Source: Streptomyces morookaense
GTDB lineage: Bacteria; Actinomycetota; Actinomycetes; Streptomycetales; Streptomycetaceae
Assembly (NCBI RefSeq): GCF_013030945.1
Contig: NZ_JABBXF010000002.1
Location: forward strand, 62,001 to 126,000
Direction: 5' to 3'
Length of the DNA: 64,000 nt
Part shown: piece after piece, positions 1 through 8,721 of the stretch
Position numbering within the stretch: the stretch's first letter is position 1
Layout: every line of letters starts with the position of its first letter
Notes under the pieces: model-generated
Databases searched by the model: none
What the model saw: the letters and a program-made list of their open reading frames with translations, nothing else
Told to the model about the DNA's origin: nothing
Translations under genes and position numbers: made by a program

Positions 1-1732
1 GGGCCCGCCCCAGCTCCAGCACCTCCTCGCGCACGGCCTCGCAGGCGCGCTTGACCGCGCCTCCGGTGACGTACGTCTGCCGGGAGGCGGAGGTGGAGCC
101 CGCCGAACCGACTCTGGTGTCCGCCGGGTTGATCGTGACGCGGGCCACGCCGAGCTCGGTGCGGGCGATCTGGGCGTGCACGGTGACGCCGCCCTGGCCG
201 ACCTCGGCCATCGCGGTGTGCACCGTCGCCACCGGCTCGCCGCCCACGACCTCCAGGCGGACGCGCGCGGTGGAGTAGTCGTCGAAGCCCTCGGAGAAGC
301 CGACGTTCTTGATGCCGACCGCGTAGCCGATGCCGCGGACGACGCCTTCGCCGTGCGTGGTGTTGGACAGGCCGCCGGGCAGCGCCCGCAGGTCCGGCGC
401 GCCGCCCGCCGTCTCCCACTGCCGCTCGGGCGGCAGCGGCATCGCCTTGACGCGGCGCAGGAGTTCGGCGACGGGCGCCGGGGAGTCGACGACCTGGCCG
501 GTCGGCATGACCGCGCCCTGCGCCATGGCGTTGCGCTGCCGGAACTCCACCGGGTCCATGCCGAGTTCGGCCGCGACCCGGTCCATCTGCGCCTCGTAGG
601 CGAAGCACGCCTGCACCGCGCCGAAGCCGCGCATGGCGCCGCAGGGCGGGTTGTTGGTGTAGAGCGCGAGGGCTTCGACGTCGACGTTGTCGACGACGTA
701 CGGGCCGACGGCCAGCGAGGCCGCGTTGCCGACGACGGCCGGGGAGGAGGACGCGTAGGCGCCGCCGTCGAGGACGATGCGGCACCGGACGTAGAGCAAC
801 GTGCCGTCGCGGGTGGCCCCGTGCTCGTACACGAGCTTGGCGGGGTGGCGGTGGACGTGCCCGAAGAAGGACTCGAAGCGGTTGTAGACGATCTTGACGG
901 GTTTGCCGGTGCGCAGCGCCAGCAGGCAGGCGTGGGCCTGCATGGACAGGTCCTCGCGGCCGCCGAAGGCGCCGCCGACGCCGGAGAGGGTCATGCGCAC
1001 CTTGTCCTCGGGCAGGCCGATGACGGGGGCCACTTGGCGCCGGTCGGCGTGCAGCCACTGGGTGGAGATGTAGAGGTCGACGCCGCCGTCCTCGGCGGGC
1101 ACGGCCAGGCCCGACTCGGGGCCGAGGAACGCCTGGTCCTGCATGCCCATTTCGTACTCGCCGCGCACGACGACGTCGGCCAGCTCCCGTGCGGCGGCCA
1201 CGTCGCCGCGGACGACGGGCTGGCGATGGACGATGTTGGGGTGCGGGGAGTGGCGGGCGTGGGCGTCGTCGCGGGCGGGGTGGAGGAGCGGGGCGCCGGG
1301 GGCGGTGGCGGTCTTCTCGTCGGTGACGACGGGGAGTTGCGCGTACTCCACCTTGATCTTCGCAGCGGCGCGGCGGGCGGTCTCGGGGTGGTCGGCGGCG
1401 ACGAGGGCCACGGGTTCGCCGTGGTGGCGGACGACGCCGTCGGCGAGGACGGGCGTGTCCTTGATCTCCAGCCCGTAGCGGGTCTCGGCCGGGAGGTCGT
1501 CGTGGGTCATGACGGCGTGCACCCCGGCGGTGCGCAGCGCCTCGGTGACGTCGACGGACAGGATCCGGGCGTGGGCGTGGGGGCTGCGGAGGGTGAAGCC
1601 CCACAGCATGTCCTCGTGCCACAGGTCGGAGGCGTAGGCGAATTCGCCGCTGACCTTGAGGGTGCCGTCGGGGCGCAGCGTGGACTCGCCGATGCCGCCC
1701 CTGGCGCGGATGCCCTGGGTGAGGTCGCGCAC
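1..1732 (-). CDS. Xanthine dehydrogenase, molybdopterin-binding subunit (C-terminus beyond left edge)
   Basis: Large catalytic subunit of a three-subunit molybdenum hydroxylase that oxidises hypoxanthine or xanthine to urate in the cytoplasm. About 577 residues are present and the C-terminus is lost at the window edge. The start is a GTG at 1732, three bases after the stop of the Fe-S subunit gene, so the two are probably translationally coupled. Family signatures visible are GGAFGGRED near residue 240, GAMRGFGA near residue 350 and the EVGQGG motif near residue 530. Order of the operon is FAD, Fe-S, molybdenum subunit. Related hydroxylases (CO dehydrogenase or nicotinate type) share this architecture; the purine assignment rests on the divergent PucR-type regulator. 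Confidence 0.9.
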   Translation of the reverse strand, partial: MRDLTQGIRARGGIGESTLRPDGTLKVSGEFAYASDLWHEDMLWGFTLRSPHAHARILSVDVTEALRTAGVHAVMTHDDLPAETRYGLEIKDTPVLADGVVRHHGEPVALVAADHPETARRAAAKIKVEYAQLPVVTDEKTATAPGAPLLHPARDDAHARHSPHPNIVHRQPVVRGDVAAARELADVVVRGEYEMGMQDQAFLGPESGLAVPAEDGGVDLYISTQWLHADRRQVAPVIGLPEDKVRMTLSGVGGAFGGREDLSMQAHACLLALRTGKPVKIVYNRFESFFGHVHRHPAKLVYEHGATRDGTLLYVRCRIVLDGGAYASSSPAVVGNAASLAVGPYVVDNVDVEALALYTNNPPCGAMRGFGAVQACFAYEAQMDRVAAELGMDPVEFRQRNAMAQGAVMPTGQVVDSPAPVAELLRRVKAMPLPPERQWETAGGAPDLRALPGGLSNTTHGEGVVRGIGYAVGIKNVGFSEGFDDYSTARVRLEVVGGEPVATVHTAMAEVGQGGVTVHAQIARTELGVARVTINPADTRVGSAGSTSASRQTYVTGGAVKRACEAVREEVLELGRA

Positions 1733-1735
1733 GGC

Positions 1736-2221
1736 TCAGCCCTCCTGTCCGGCCCCGGCGCGGGCCGCCGCCAGGCGCACCGCGTCGAGGATCTTCTCGT
1801 AGCCGGTGCACCGGCACAGGTTGCCGGAGAGCGCCTCGCGGATGTCCGCGTCGGAGGGCTGCGGGGTGTGGGCGAGCAGGTCGTCGGCGACGACGAGGAG
1901 GCCGGGGGTGCAGAATCCGCACTGGACGGCTCCGGCGTCGATGAACGCCTGCTGGACGGGCGCGAGTTCGCCCTGCCCGCCGGCCGCCAGCCCTTCGACG
2001 GTGACGACCTCGCGGCCCTCCGCCTGTCCGGCGGCGACCAGGCAGGCGCACACGGGCACGCCGTCGAGCCGGACCGTGCAGGAGCCGCATTCGCCTTGTT
2101 CGCAGGCGTTCTTGGAGCCCGGGAGGCCCAGGCGTTCGCGCAGGACGTACAGGAGGCTCTCGCCCTCCCACACGTCGTCGGCCTGCTGCGGCCGTCCGTT
2201 GACCGTGAAGTTCACGCGCAC
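1736..2221 (-). CDS. Xanthine dehydrogenase, 2Fe-2S subunit
   Basis: Small electron-transfer subunit carrying two [2Fe-2S] clusters that pass electrons from the molybdenum centre to FAD. 161 residues, the usual length. The plant-ferredoxin-type cluster is seen as CEQGECGSC (Cys40, 45, 48) with Cys58. The second cluster uses CGFC and CRC in the C-terminal half. The GTG at 2221 overlaps the end of the FAD subunit gene by 10 bases; a second in-frame GTG at 2215 is an equally possible start. It belongs to a tightly packed operon with both neighbours. Confidence 0.92.
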   Translation of the reverse strand: MRVNFTVNGRPQQADDVWEGESLLYVLRERLGLPGSKNACEQGECGSCTVRLDGVPVCACLVAAGQAEGREVVTVEGLAAGGQGELAPVQQAFIDAGAVQCGFCTPGLLVVADDLLAHTPQPSDADIREALSGNLCRCTGYEKILDAVRLAAARAGAGQEG

Positions 2222-3102
2222 TGCTGCACTCCGTCCCCGTCGGTGCGGTACTCGTGCCACGCCCAGTCGAGCGTGCGGCGGGCCATGACGCCGACGGCCC
2301 GGCGCCGGTAGGCGGCGCTGCCGCGGACGTCGTCGATCGGGCTGCAGGCGCCGGAGGCCAGCTCGGCGAACTGCCGTGCCGCGGAGGGGGGTACGGGCCG
2401 TCCGGTGTCCCAGCAGCGGCCCTCCTCCAGGGCGGCGGCGAGGAACTCCTCGGCCGCCACGGCCCGTACGGGCGTGGGGGCGGCCGAGCCGATGCCGGTG
2501 CGTACGGTGCGGGTGCGCGGGTGCAGGGCGAGGCCGAAGGCGCAGACCGCGATGACCATCGCGTTGCGGGTGCCGACCTTGGAGAACTGCTGCGGCCCGT
2601 CGGCCCGTTGGATGTGCACGGCGCGGATCAGCTCGTCCGGGGCGAGGGCGTTGCGCTTGACGCCCGTGTAGAAGGAGTCGACGGGGATCATGCGCGTGCC
2701 GCGCACGGACCCGGCCTCGACGACGGCACCGGCAGCCAGCAGCGCCGGGTGCGCGTCGCCGGCCGGGGAGGCGGCGCCGAGGTTGCCGCCGACGGTGCCG
2801 CGGTTGCGGATCTGCGGGGAGCCGACGGTGCGGGCGGCGAGGGCGAGGCCGGGGAGTTCGGTGCGCAGCTGCCCGATGATCCGGGCGTACGGGACGGCGG
2901 CGCCGAGCCGTACGCTCTCCTCGCCGGTCTCCCAGGTGCGGAGCTCGCCGATGCGGGTCAGGTCCAGCAGCTGCTGCGGGCGGCGGTGGTCGAAGTTGAT
3001 CTCGACCATCACATCCGTGCCGCCCGCGATGGGCACGGCCGTGGGGTGCTCGGCCTTGAGCGCGAGCGCCTCCTCCCAGCCGGTGGGGCGCAGGAAGTCC
3101 AT
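2212..3102 (-). CDS. Xanthine dehydrogenase, FAD-binding subunit
   Basis: FAD subunit (CO-dehydrogenase flavoprotein family, 296 residues) that transfers electrons from the Fe-S subunit to NAD or another acceptor. The FAD-binding motifs IAGGTDVMVEI near residue 25 and IRNRGTVGGNLGAASPAGD near residue 98 are clear. It is the first gene of the three-gene operon. It starts with ATG at 3102 after a weak AGAGAA ribosome site. Its 5' side faces the PucR-type regulator across about 210 bases, where control elements are expected. Confidence 0.92.
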   Translation of the reverse strand: MDFLRPTGWEEALALKAEHPTAVPIAGGTDVMVEINFDHRRPQQLLDLTRIGELRTWETGEESVRLGAAVPYARIIGQLRTELPGLALAARTVGSPQIRNRGTVGGNLGAASPAGDAHPALLAAGAVVEAGSVRGTRMIPVDSFYTGVKRNALAPDELIRAVHIQRADGPQQFSKVGTRNAMVIAVCAFGLALHPRTRTVRTGIGSAAPTPVRAVAAEEFLAAALEEGRCWDTGRPVPPSAARQFAELASGACSPIDDVRGSAAYRRRAVGVMARRTLDWAWHEYRTDGDGVQQCA

Positions 3103-3312
3103 GGACGGTTCTCTTCTCGCTGCGGCGGTGGGGGTGCGGTGGAGCCAGTACAGCGAGGGCGGAACGGGCCCGTGCAGTCACCGAAAACATGAAGCGGTTG
3201 GCTGGCCAGGCCGATGGTCTTGTAGATTCGAACGAAAGACGGGGTTCGGACACCTCACGGCATTCCACTGGTTACACGACTGGTTACAAGAAGAGGATCG
3301 GCGGCGACGAGG
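3103..3312. promoter_or_regulatory. Divergent control region between xanthine dehydrogenase operon and pucR-like gene
   Basis: 210 bases separating the two divergent transcription units. On the plus strand TTGGCT (3198-3203) and TAGATT (3223-3228) resemble -35 and -10 hexamers, but with a long 19-base spacer, so this is only a candidate promoter for the regulator gene. No strong palindrome was recognised. PucR proteins normally act on such divergent regions, which is inference here. Confidence 0.35.
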
Positions 3313-4971
3313 ATGCGGCTGCGCGCACTGCTGGAGACCGATGCGCTGGGCCTTCGGCTGCTCGGCGGTGAGGACGAGCTGGACCGTACGGTCCGCGGGG
3401 TGATGACCACCGACCTGCGCGACCCGAGCCGCTACCTCTCCGGCGGCGAGCTGGTGCTCACGGGGCTGGCGTGGCGGCGGGAGCCGGCCGACTCGGAGCG
3501 GTTCGTCCGCATCCTGACGGCGGCCGGGGTGGCCGGGCTGGCGGCGGGCGAGGCGGAGATCGCCTCGACGCCGGACGACCTGATCGAGGCCTGTGCCCGG
3601 CACCGGCTGCCGCTGTTCTCCGTCGACGAGACGGTCTCCTTCGCCTCCATCACCGAGCACGTGGTGCGGCAGGTCTCCAGCGAGCGCGCGGGCGACCTGG
3701 CCGCCGTCGTGGACCGGCACCGGCGGCTGATGACGTCGGGCCCGGCGGGCGGCGGCCCCGAGGTCGTCCTGGACCTGCTCAAGTCCGACCTGGACCTGCC
3801 GGCCTGGGTGCTCTCCCCCACCGGCCGCCGCATCGCCGGTTCCGCCCTGGCCGCGCCGGTCGGCGCCGTGCTGGCGGGCGAGCACCTGGCCGCGACGCGC
3901 ACCGGCCGCCGCGAGCCGCACCGGGTGACGGCCGGCGGCCACACGTACGCGGTCTTCCCCATCCGCAGCAGCGGCCGCATGGCGGCCGGGCGGGACGTGC
4001 GCGAGACCGTCCTGTCGGACTGGCTGCTGGCCGTCGAGGCCGACCCGGCGGACTGGCCCGCCGAGCGGCTCGACCTGCTGCAGGGCGTCACCCAGCTCAT
4101 CGCCGTCGAGCGCGACCGGCGCGACGCGGCGCGCACCGTGCGGCGCCGGCTCGCCCAGGAGGTCCTGGAGCTGGTCCAGACGGGCGCCGCGCCCGCCGAG
4201 ATCGCGGCCCGGCTGCGGGTGGCCGCGCCCGTGCTGCTGCCCGGCCTGGGCACGGCACCGCACTGGCAGGTCGTGGTGGCCCGCGTCGAGTGGGCGGACG
4301 GCGACATCGAGGCCGGCCCGGTCGCGCAGGCGCTGCTGGAAGAGGTCCTGGTCGACCAGGACGCGTCGGGTCCCGAGCCGTCGGACCGCATAGCGGTCGC
4401 GCACACGGGCGACGAGGCGGTGGCCCTGGTGCCGCTCCCCGCCGTCGTCACCGGTTCGGACGAACCGACGGCCACGGGCTTGCACGCGGACGCCCTGCTG
4501 GAGGCCGTCCGCACCCCCCTGGCCGCGGGCCTCGCCGACGACGGCCGTCTGACCTTCGGCGTCAGCGCCCCCGTCCACTCCGCGGAAGGCCTGCGCGGTG
4601 CCCTGGAGGAGGCCCGCCACGCCCGCCGCGTGGCCGCGGCCCGCCCCGGCACGGTCTGCGCAGCGGGCCACCAGGAACTGGCGTCGCACGTCCTCCTGCT
4701 CCCGTTCGTCCCGGACGACGTCCGCCGCGCCTTCACGGCACGTCTGCTGGACCCGCTGAAGGACTACGACCACCGCCACCGCGCGGAGCTGATCCCGACT
4801 CTGGAGGCGTTCCTGGACTGCGACGGCTCCTGGACCCGCTGCGCGACGCGCCTCCACCTGCACGTGAACACCCTGCGCTACCGGGTGGGCCGCATCGAGC
4901 AGTTGACGGGGCGCGACCTGTCGCGCCTGGAGGACAAGCTGGACTTCTTCCTGGCCCTGCGGATGAGTTGA
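3313..4971 (+). CDS. PucR family transcriptional regulator
   Basis: 552-residue regulator with the full PucR architecture: an N-terminal purine-catabolism PucR domain (about residues 1-125), a degenerate CdaR/GGDEF-like middle segment, and a C-terminal helix-turn-helix around residues 490-545 containing HVNTLRYRVGRIEQLTGRDL. Such proteins control purine degradation in response to pathway intermediates. Its divergent position next to a xanthine dehydrogenase operon fits that role. The ATG at 3313 follows GACGAGG directly, and the N-terminus MRLRALLETDALGLRLL matches the family start. Confidence 0.9.
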   Translation: MRLRALLETDALGLRLLGGEDELDRTVRGVMTTDLRDPSRYLSGGELVLTGLAWRREPADSERFVRILTAAGVAGLAAGEAEIASTPDDLIEACARHRLPLFSVDETVSFASITEHVVRQVSSERAGDLAAVVDRHRRLMTSGPAGGGPEVVLDLLKSDLDLPAWVLSPTGRRIAGSALAAPVGAVLAGEHLAATRTGRREPHRVTAGGHTYAVFPIRSSGRMAAGRDVRETVLSDWLLAVEADPADWPAERLDLLQGVTQLIAVERDRRDAARTVRRRLAQEVLELVQTGAAPAEIAARLRVAAPVLLPGLGTAPHWQVVVARVEWADGDIEAGPVAQALLEEVLVDQDASGPEPSDRIAVAHTGDEAVALVPLPAVVTGSDEPTATGLHADALLEAVRTPLAAGLADDGRLTFGVSAPVHSAEGLRGALEEARHARRVAAARPGTVCAAGHQELASHVLLLPFVPDDVRRAFTARLLDPLKDYDHRHRAELIPTLEAFLDCDGSWTRCATRLHLHVNTLRYRVGRIEQLTGRDLSRLEDKLDFFLALRMS

Positions 4972-5309
4972 GGACCTCCGCAGCGGCCGGCCCCGGCGTT
5001 CCCCTCCCGCGCCGGCTGCCGGCCCCGCTGCAGGCCGGGTCCGGCGCCGAGGGGCTCGAACCCCCCGGCGCCGGACCCGGCGTTGCGACGGCGCATCGGC
5101 GCACCGGTGCTGGACTACCCCCGTGAGCCCAGCTCAGGGCAACGCCCCCGTTTTCACTCACGTGAACGCCGTCGCGGCTGAAGCTTCTCACGTCAGTGGA
5201 AGTGCTCGCCACCACCCCGCCCGACTTCTCCACTGTGATGGATCCGGCCGGGGCGGAAAATTTCACTCGGGTAGGGTGACGGCGTCCGACCACGGGGAGA
5301 GGGGGAGAC
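4972..5309. other. 338-base intergenic region with terminator and XRE-gene control sequences
   Basis: The left part holds a very stable hairpin (listed separately) that ends pucR. The right part is less GC-rich and has short inverted repeats. TTCAC-TCAC-GTGAA lies at 5154-5167. A second TTTCACTC copy at 5261-5268 is followed by GGGTGA, giving a TCAC...GTGA dyad just upstream of the XRE gene. TAGGGT at 5272-5277 could be its -10 box. No coding sequence is evident. Confidence 0.5.
5034..5081 (+). terminator. Strong hairpin terminator downstream of pucR-like gene
   Basis: Perfect 16-base stem: arm 5034-5049 is the reverse complement of 5066-5081. It is extended by GGGG (5051-5054) pairing with CCCC (5061-5064) around the loop CTCGAA. 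There is no U-tract, as is common for streptomycete terminators. It can work in either direction but only the pucR-like gene runs into it. Confidence 0.75.
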
Positions 5310-5768
5310 TTGAGCGAGCAGACGCGGGCCTGCAGTCTTGCGGAAAAGATCAACCGGCTGTTCGAGAGCGTCAGGTCACCGAGCGGCCACGAGTACAGCA
5401 ACGAGCAAGTGGCCGAGGGCATCTGCGGCCGAGGGCTCACCACGATCTCCCAGAGCTACATCTGGCAGCTGCGCAAGGGGAAGAAGACCAACCCCACCAT
5501 CAGCCATCTCCAGGCCCTGGCCGACTTCTTCGGCGTTCCCGTCGCCTACTTCTTCGACGACGAGGCGGCCGGCGAGGTCGACGGGAAGCTCAAGGCGCTG
5601 GAGGCGCAGCAGGCCCGGATGCGAGAGGTCATGGACAGCGGCGACGTGAAGCTCATGGCGATGCGGGCCGGGGAGCTCTCCCCGCAGCGGCGCAAGCAGG
5701 TGATGGACCTCCTGGACGTCGTCTACAAACTGGAACAGGCCGAGCGCGGAGACGGTTTGGGCGGTTGA
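5310..5768 (+). CDS. XRE-family helix-turn-helix regulator
   Basis: 152-residue DNA-binding protein. The HTH covers about residues 25-80 (SNEQVAEGI...ISQSYIWQLRKGKKTNPT, followed by LADFFGVPVAYFFDD). A charged helical tail (LKALEAQQARMREVM) probably mediates dimerisation. The start is TTG at 5310, preceded by the strong ribosome site GAGAGGGGGA. It heads a same-strand set with an ImmA/IrrE-like peptidase, a DUF6545 membrane protein and an amidohydrolase. This class of regulator, YFFDD type, is found in streptomycetes next to ImmA-like proteins. Inference: it represses its own cluster through the TTCAC repeats upstream and is relieved by the peptidase. Confidence 0.88.
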   Translation: MSEQTRACSLAEKINRLFESVRSPSGHEYSNEQVAEGICGRGLTTISQSYIWQLRKGKKTNPTISHLQALADFFGVPVAYFFDDEAAGEVDGKLKALEAQQARMREVMDSGDVKLMAMRAGELSPQRRKQVMDLLDVVYKLEQAERGDGLGG

Positions 5769-5862
5769 CCATGCCTGATACCGGGGCGTTCCGGTATACG
5801 CCGCTATAGACGAGGGGGCAGGAAAGGGGGATTCATGCCGCATTTGTGCAGGAGAGATCCAC

Positions 5863-6387
5863 TTGATCCACTTGACGGAGCGTGAGCTCCGACGCCGCTG
5901 CAAGCGGGAACTGCGGGCCCTGGACATACAACCGCCGCTCCGTGTGGCGGAGTTGTGCCAGAAACTCGGTGAGCGCCGCGGGCGCCCCATCCGGCTCGTC
6001 CCCCATCCGCTGCCCATGCCGGGGCCGTTCGGCTGCTGGATCGCCACGCCGACGGCCGATTACATCCTGTACCAGCAGGAAACCAGCAAGACCCACCAGG
6101 ACCACATCATCCTGCACGAAGTGGGTCACATCATGGCCGACCACGAAGGCGTCGACACCGGCGCCGACTTCCTGCAGTCGACCATGCCCCAGCTCGCGCC
6201 GGACACCGTCACCCGCGGCCTGCGGCGCACCTCGTACGACGAGGAGCACGAGCGCCAGGCGGAGCTCGTCGCCACCATCATCCTGGAGTGGGCGTCGGTC
6301 CTCGACCGCGTGGCGCCCCGCCCGGTCGCCGACCCCTCGGTCCACCGCGTCCAGACCGCCCTCGGCGACCGCAGGGGGTGGCTGTGA
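5863..6387 (+). CDS. ImmA/IrrE-like metallopeptidase (ParH-like)
   Basis: 174-residue soluble protein with the zinc-protease signature HEVGH at residues 85-89 followed by a further histidine (His94), as in ImmA/IrrE proteins that cleave or inactivate XRE-type repressors. The start is TTG at 5863, seven bases after the ribosome site GGAGAG. Its stop overlaps the GTG start of the DUF6545 gene, so the two are coupled. Inference: its target is the neighbouring XRE regulator. Substrate and proteolysis cannot be proven from sequence; some ParH-like members may be non-proteolytic binding proteins. Confidence 0.85.
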   Translation: MIHLTERELRRRCKRELRALDIQPPLRVAELCQKLGERRGRPIRLVPHPLPMPGPFGCWIATPTADYILYQQETSKTHQDHIILHEVGHIMADHEGVDTGADFLQSTMPQLAPDTVTRGLRRTSYDEEHERQAELVATIILEWASVLDRVAPRPVADPSVHRVQTALGDRRGWL

Positions 6388-7508
6388 CCGTCGTGATGTG
6401 CCTGACGGCCGCCCTGTTCGTGCTGGCCATCCTCTGGAAGATCTACCAGCTCACCCAGGCCCCCCACGACCGCGCCCTGCGCGCGGTCACCGCCTGCCTC
6501 GTCTGCACCGCCGGTTCGTTCTCGACCGGCTTCCCGCCCGAGAAGCGCGCCCTGGACGCCGCGCTCGGCACCGGGACAGCCAGTCTGCTGTCCAACGTGC
6601 TGCTCCTGGCCGCCGTCTACTCGCTGCTGACGTTCTTCCTGCACTCCGCCGCGGACCGGCACCGGGCGACCCGCCGCGCCCGTCTCGAAGCGGTGCCCCT
6701 GGCGCTGACGGCGATCGTCATCACCGTGGCCACCGTGACCGCCCCGCCCGGCGTGCGCGGCCGCCCCTACGCACAGGCCGACCTGCACACGCCGCAGATC
6801 GCGGTCTTCTTCGTCGCCGCCCAGCTGTACCTGGTGTACGCCCTCGCGACCACGGCCCGGTGGACCGCCCGTTACGCGCGGATGTCGCAGAAGCCCTCCG
6901 CCACCGGGCTGTGGATCACCGCCGGTTCACTGGCCGGCATGGCCGCGGCCAACGCGCTCCGCGTGGTGATGGACCTGACGGGCTGGTTCGGCAACGGCTC
7001 CGCCCCGGCCGGGCTGTCGCACAGCGTGGCACTGCTCTTCGCGCTCGCCGTGCCCGCCTTCGTCGTCGGACTGAGCTACCCCGGACTCGCCATGCGGCTG
7101 GCCGGTTTCCGGATCTGGCGGCAGCACCGCCGTACGTACCAGCGCCTCCGCCCGCTGTGGGACCTGCTGCACGACGCGTTCCCGCAGGACGCCCTCGGCC
7201 GGACGCCCGGCGGCAAGTGGCGCGAGGCGTTCCGCATGCGCGGCGTGCACCGCAGCTACTACCGACGGGTCATCGAGTGCCGCGACGGCCTGGTCCGGGT
7301 GAGTCCCTACCTGGCCCAACTGGGCGTCCAGGACGGCGCCACGCCCCAGGCGGTGGCCGAGCACCTGCGCGCGGCCCTGTGCGCCCAGGCCGCGGGCACG
7401 CCCGCGACGACCGAGGCGCTGGCGGTGGCGCTCCCGGGTGAAGACAGCATCGACGCCGACGCACGGCAACTGGTCGCCGTGGCCGAGGCCTTGGTGAAGA
7501 CGGCATAG
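6384..7508 (+). CDS. MAB_1171c/DUF6545 family integral membrane protein
   Basis: 374 residues. The first about 235 residues contain some seven hydrophobic segments (for example VMCLTAALFVLAILWKIYQL at the start). A soluble cytoplasmic tail of about 140 residues follows, containing a conserved ECRDGLVRVSPYL block typical of DUF6545. The GTG at 6384 is preceded by AGGGGG and overlaps the peptidase stop (GTGA); GTG 6378 is an alternative. The family is annotated as a putative transporter, but its position beside an XRE/ImmA pair suggests a membrane sensor or signal transducer. Actual function is unknown. Confidence 0.85.
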   Translation: MTVVMCLTAALFVLAILWKIYQLTQAPHDRALRAVTACLVCTAGSFSTGFPPEKRALDAALGTGTASLLSNVLLLAAVYSLLTFFLHSAADRHRATRRARLEAVPLALTAIVITVATVTAPPGVRGRPYAQADLHTPQIAVFFVAAQLYLVYALATTARWTARYARMSQKPSATGLWITAGSLAGMAAANALRVVMDLTGWFGNGSAPAGLSHSVALLFALAVPAFVVGLSYPGLAMRLAGFRIWRQHRRTYQRLRPLWDLLHDAFPQDALGRTPGGKWREAFRMRGVHRSYYRRVIECRDGLVRVSPYLAQLGVQDGATPQAVAEHLRAALCAQAAGTPATTEALAVALPGEDSIDADARQLVAVAEALVKTA

Positions 7509-7519
7509 GAGTCACACAG

Positions 7520-8719
7520 TTGTTGAACGACGTACTGATCACGGCAGCCCGCGTGCTGACCGGTCCCGGCGGCGAGCACGTCGAGGACGGTGCCGTCCTC
7601 GTGCAGGCCGGCACCATCACGGCCGCCGGTCCGCGCACGGCGGTCGAGGCCGCGGCCCCCGACGGCATCGCCCGGCACGACTTCGGGGACGCCACGGCGC
7701 TGCCCGGCCTCATCGACTGCCACGTCCACCTGGCGTTCGACGGGAGCGACGACCCCGTGACCGCCCTGCAGGACAGCGACGACGCGGCCCTCCTGGAGGG
7801 CATGGCCGAGCGGGCCCGCCGGCTGCTCGGAAGCGGAGTCACCACGGTGCGCGACCTGGGCGACCGGAACGGCCTGGCCCTGCGCCTGCGCGACGCCATC
7901 GCCGAGGGCACCCTGCCCGGTCCGCGCATCCTCTCCGCGGCGACGCCGGTCACCGCACCGGGCGGGCACTGCTGGTTCTTCGGCGGCGAGGTGGAGGGCG
8001 CGGACGCCATCCGCGATCTGGTCCGGCGCAACATCGACGCCGGGGCCGACGTCATCAAGGTGATGGCCACCGGCGGCGGGCACACCCGCGGCGGACCGGC
8101 CGTCTGGCAGAGCCAGTTCACCGCGGACGAGCTCCGGCTCGTCGTCGAGGAGGCCGGCCGGGCCGGACTGCCCGTCGCCGTCCACGCCCACGGCACCGCC
8201 GGCATCGAGGCGGCCGTGGCCGCGGGCGTGTCCACCATCGAGCACTGCACGTGGATGGCCGAGGGCGGCGGGTTCGACCTCCGCGAGGACCTCGTGGACG
8301 GCATCAAGGCCGCCGGGATCCACGTCTGCACGGCCACCAGCCCCAACTGGCGCGGTTTCGCCGAGCGCGTCGGCCACGAGCGCGCCGAGGAACTCTTCGC
8401 CTCCATGCGCTGGATGGCGAAGCTCGGCGTCCCGATGATCGCCGGCACGGACGCCGGTGTGACGCGCGCGGTGTTCGACAAGTTCGTCAACAGCCTGGAG
8501 TTCTACGAGTACCTGGGCTTCCCGCCGGCGAAGATCGTCGACATGGCGACCGGGGACGCTGCGCTGGCTTTGGGGGTCGGGGGCGAGGTCGGGCGGCTGG
8601 CCGCGGGGTACCGGGCCGATGTCCTTGTCGTGGACGGCAACCCGCTCGTCGAGTTGGACGCGCTGCGGCGCGTGCGGTTTGTCCTTGCGGACGGCCGGGT
8701 GTTCGGGGCCGAGCGGTAG
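7520..8719 (+). CDS. Amidohydrolase family protein (imidazolonepropionase-like)
   Basis: 399-residue metal-dependent hydrolase. It has the metal-binding HVH (His68 and His70), a likely carboxylated lysine in DVIKVMATGG near residue 180, two further histidines (VHAHG, IEHCTW) and the catalytic Asp in AGTDAG. This matches the dipeptidase/prolidase-like amidohydrolase branch. Two adjacent TTG codons (7520 and 7523) follow AGGAG at 7507-7511, with only 11 bases between it and the membrane protein gene, so it is probably the last gene of that operon. Substrate unknown. A role in making or destroying the small molecule sensed by the upstream module is inference. Confidence 0.87.
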   Translation: MLNDVLITAARVLTGPGGEHVEDGAVLVQAGTITAAGPRTAVEAAAPDGIARHDFGDATALPGLIDCHVHLAFDGSDDPVTALQDSDDAALLEGMAERARRLLGSGVTTVRDLGDRNGLALRLRDAIAEGTLPGPRILSAATPVTAPGGHCWFFGGEVEGADAIRDLVRRNIDAGADVIKVMATGGGHTRGGPAVWQSQFTADELRLVVEEAGRAGLPVAVHAHGTAGIEAAVAAGVSTIEHCTWMAEGGGFDLREDLVDGIKAAGIHVCTATSPNWRGFAERVGHERAEELFASMRWMAKLGVPMIAGTDAGVTRAVFDKFVNSLEFYEYLGFPPAKIVDMATGDAALALGVGGEVGRLAAGYRADVLVVDGNPLVELDALRRVRFVLADGRVFGAER

Positions 8720-8721
8720 TT

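Noticed and set aside
176..2311. 711-codon open frame on the plus strand
   Set aside because: Antisense to the three xanthine dehydrogenase genes, which have unmistakable motifs. It is open only because of GC bias; its translation is Gly/Val/Asp-rich low complexity.
3178..4863. 561-codon minus-strand frame antisense to the pucR-like gene
   Set aside because: Arginine/glycine-rich shadow of a gene with a recognised HTH and family N-terminus.
5045..5070. T-arm-like GGGGCTCGAACCCC suggesting a tRNA
   Set aside because: It is the loop end of a long perfect hairpin. No D-arm, anticodon arm or acceptor pairing exists on either strand.
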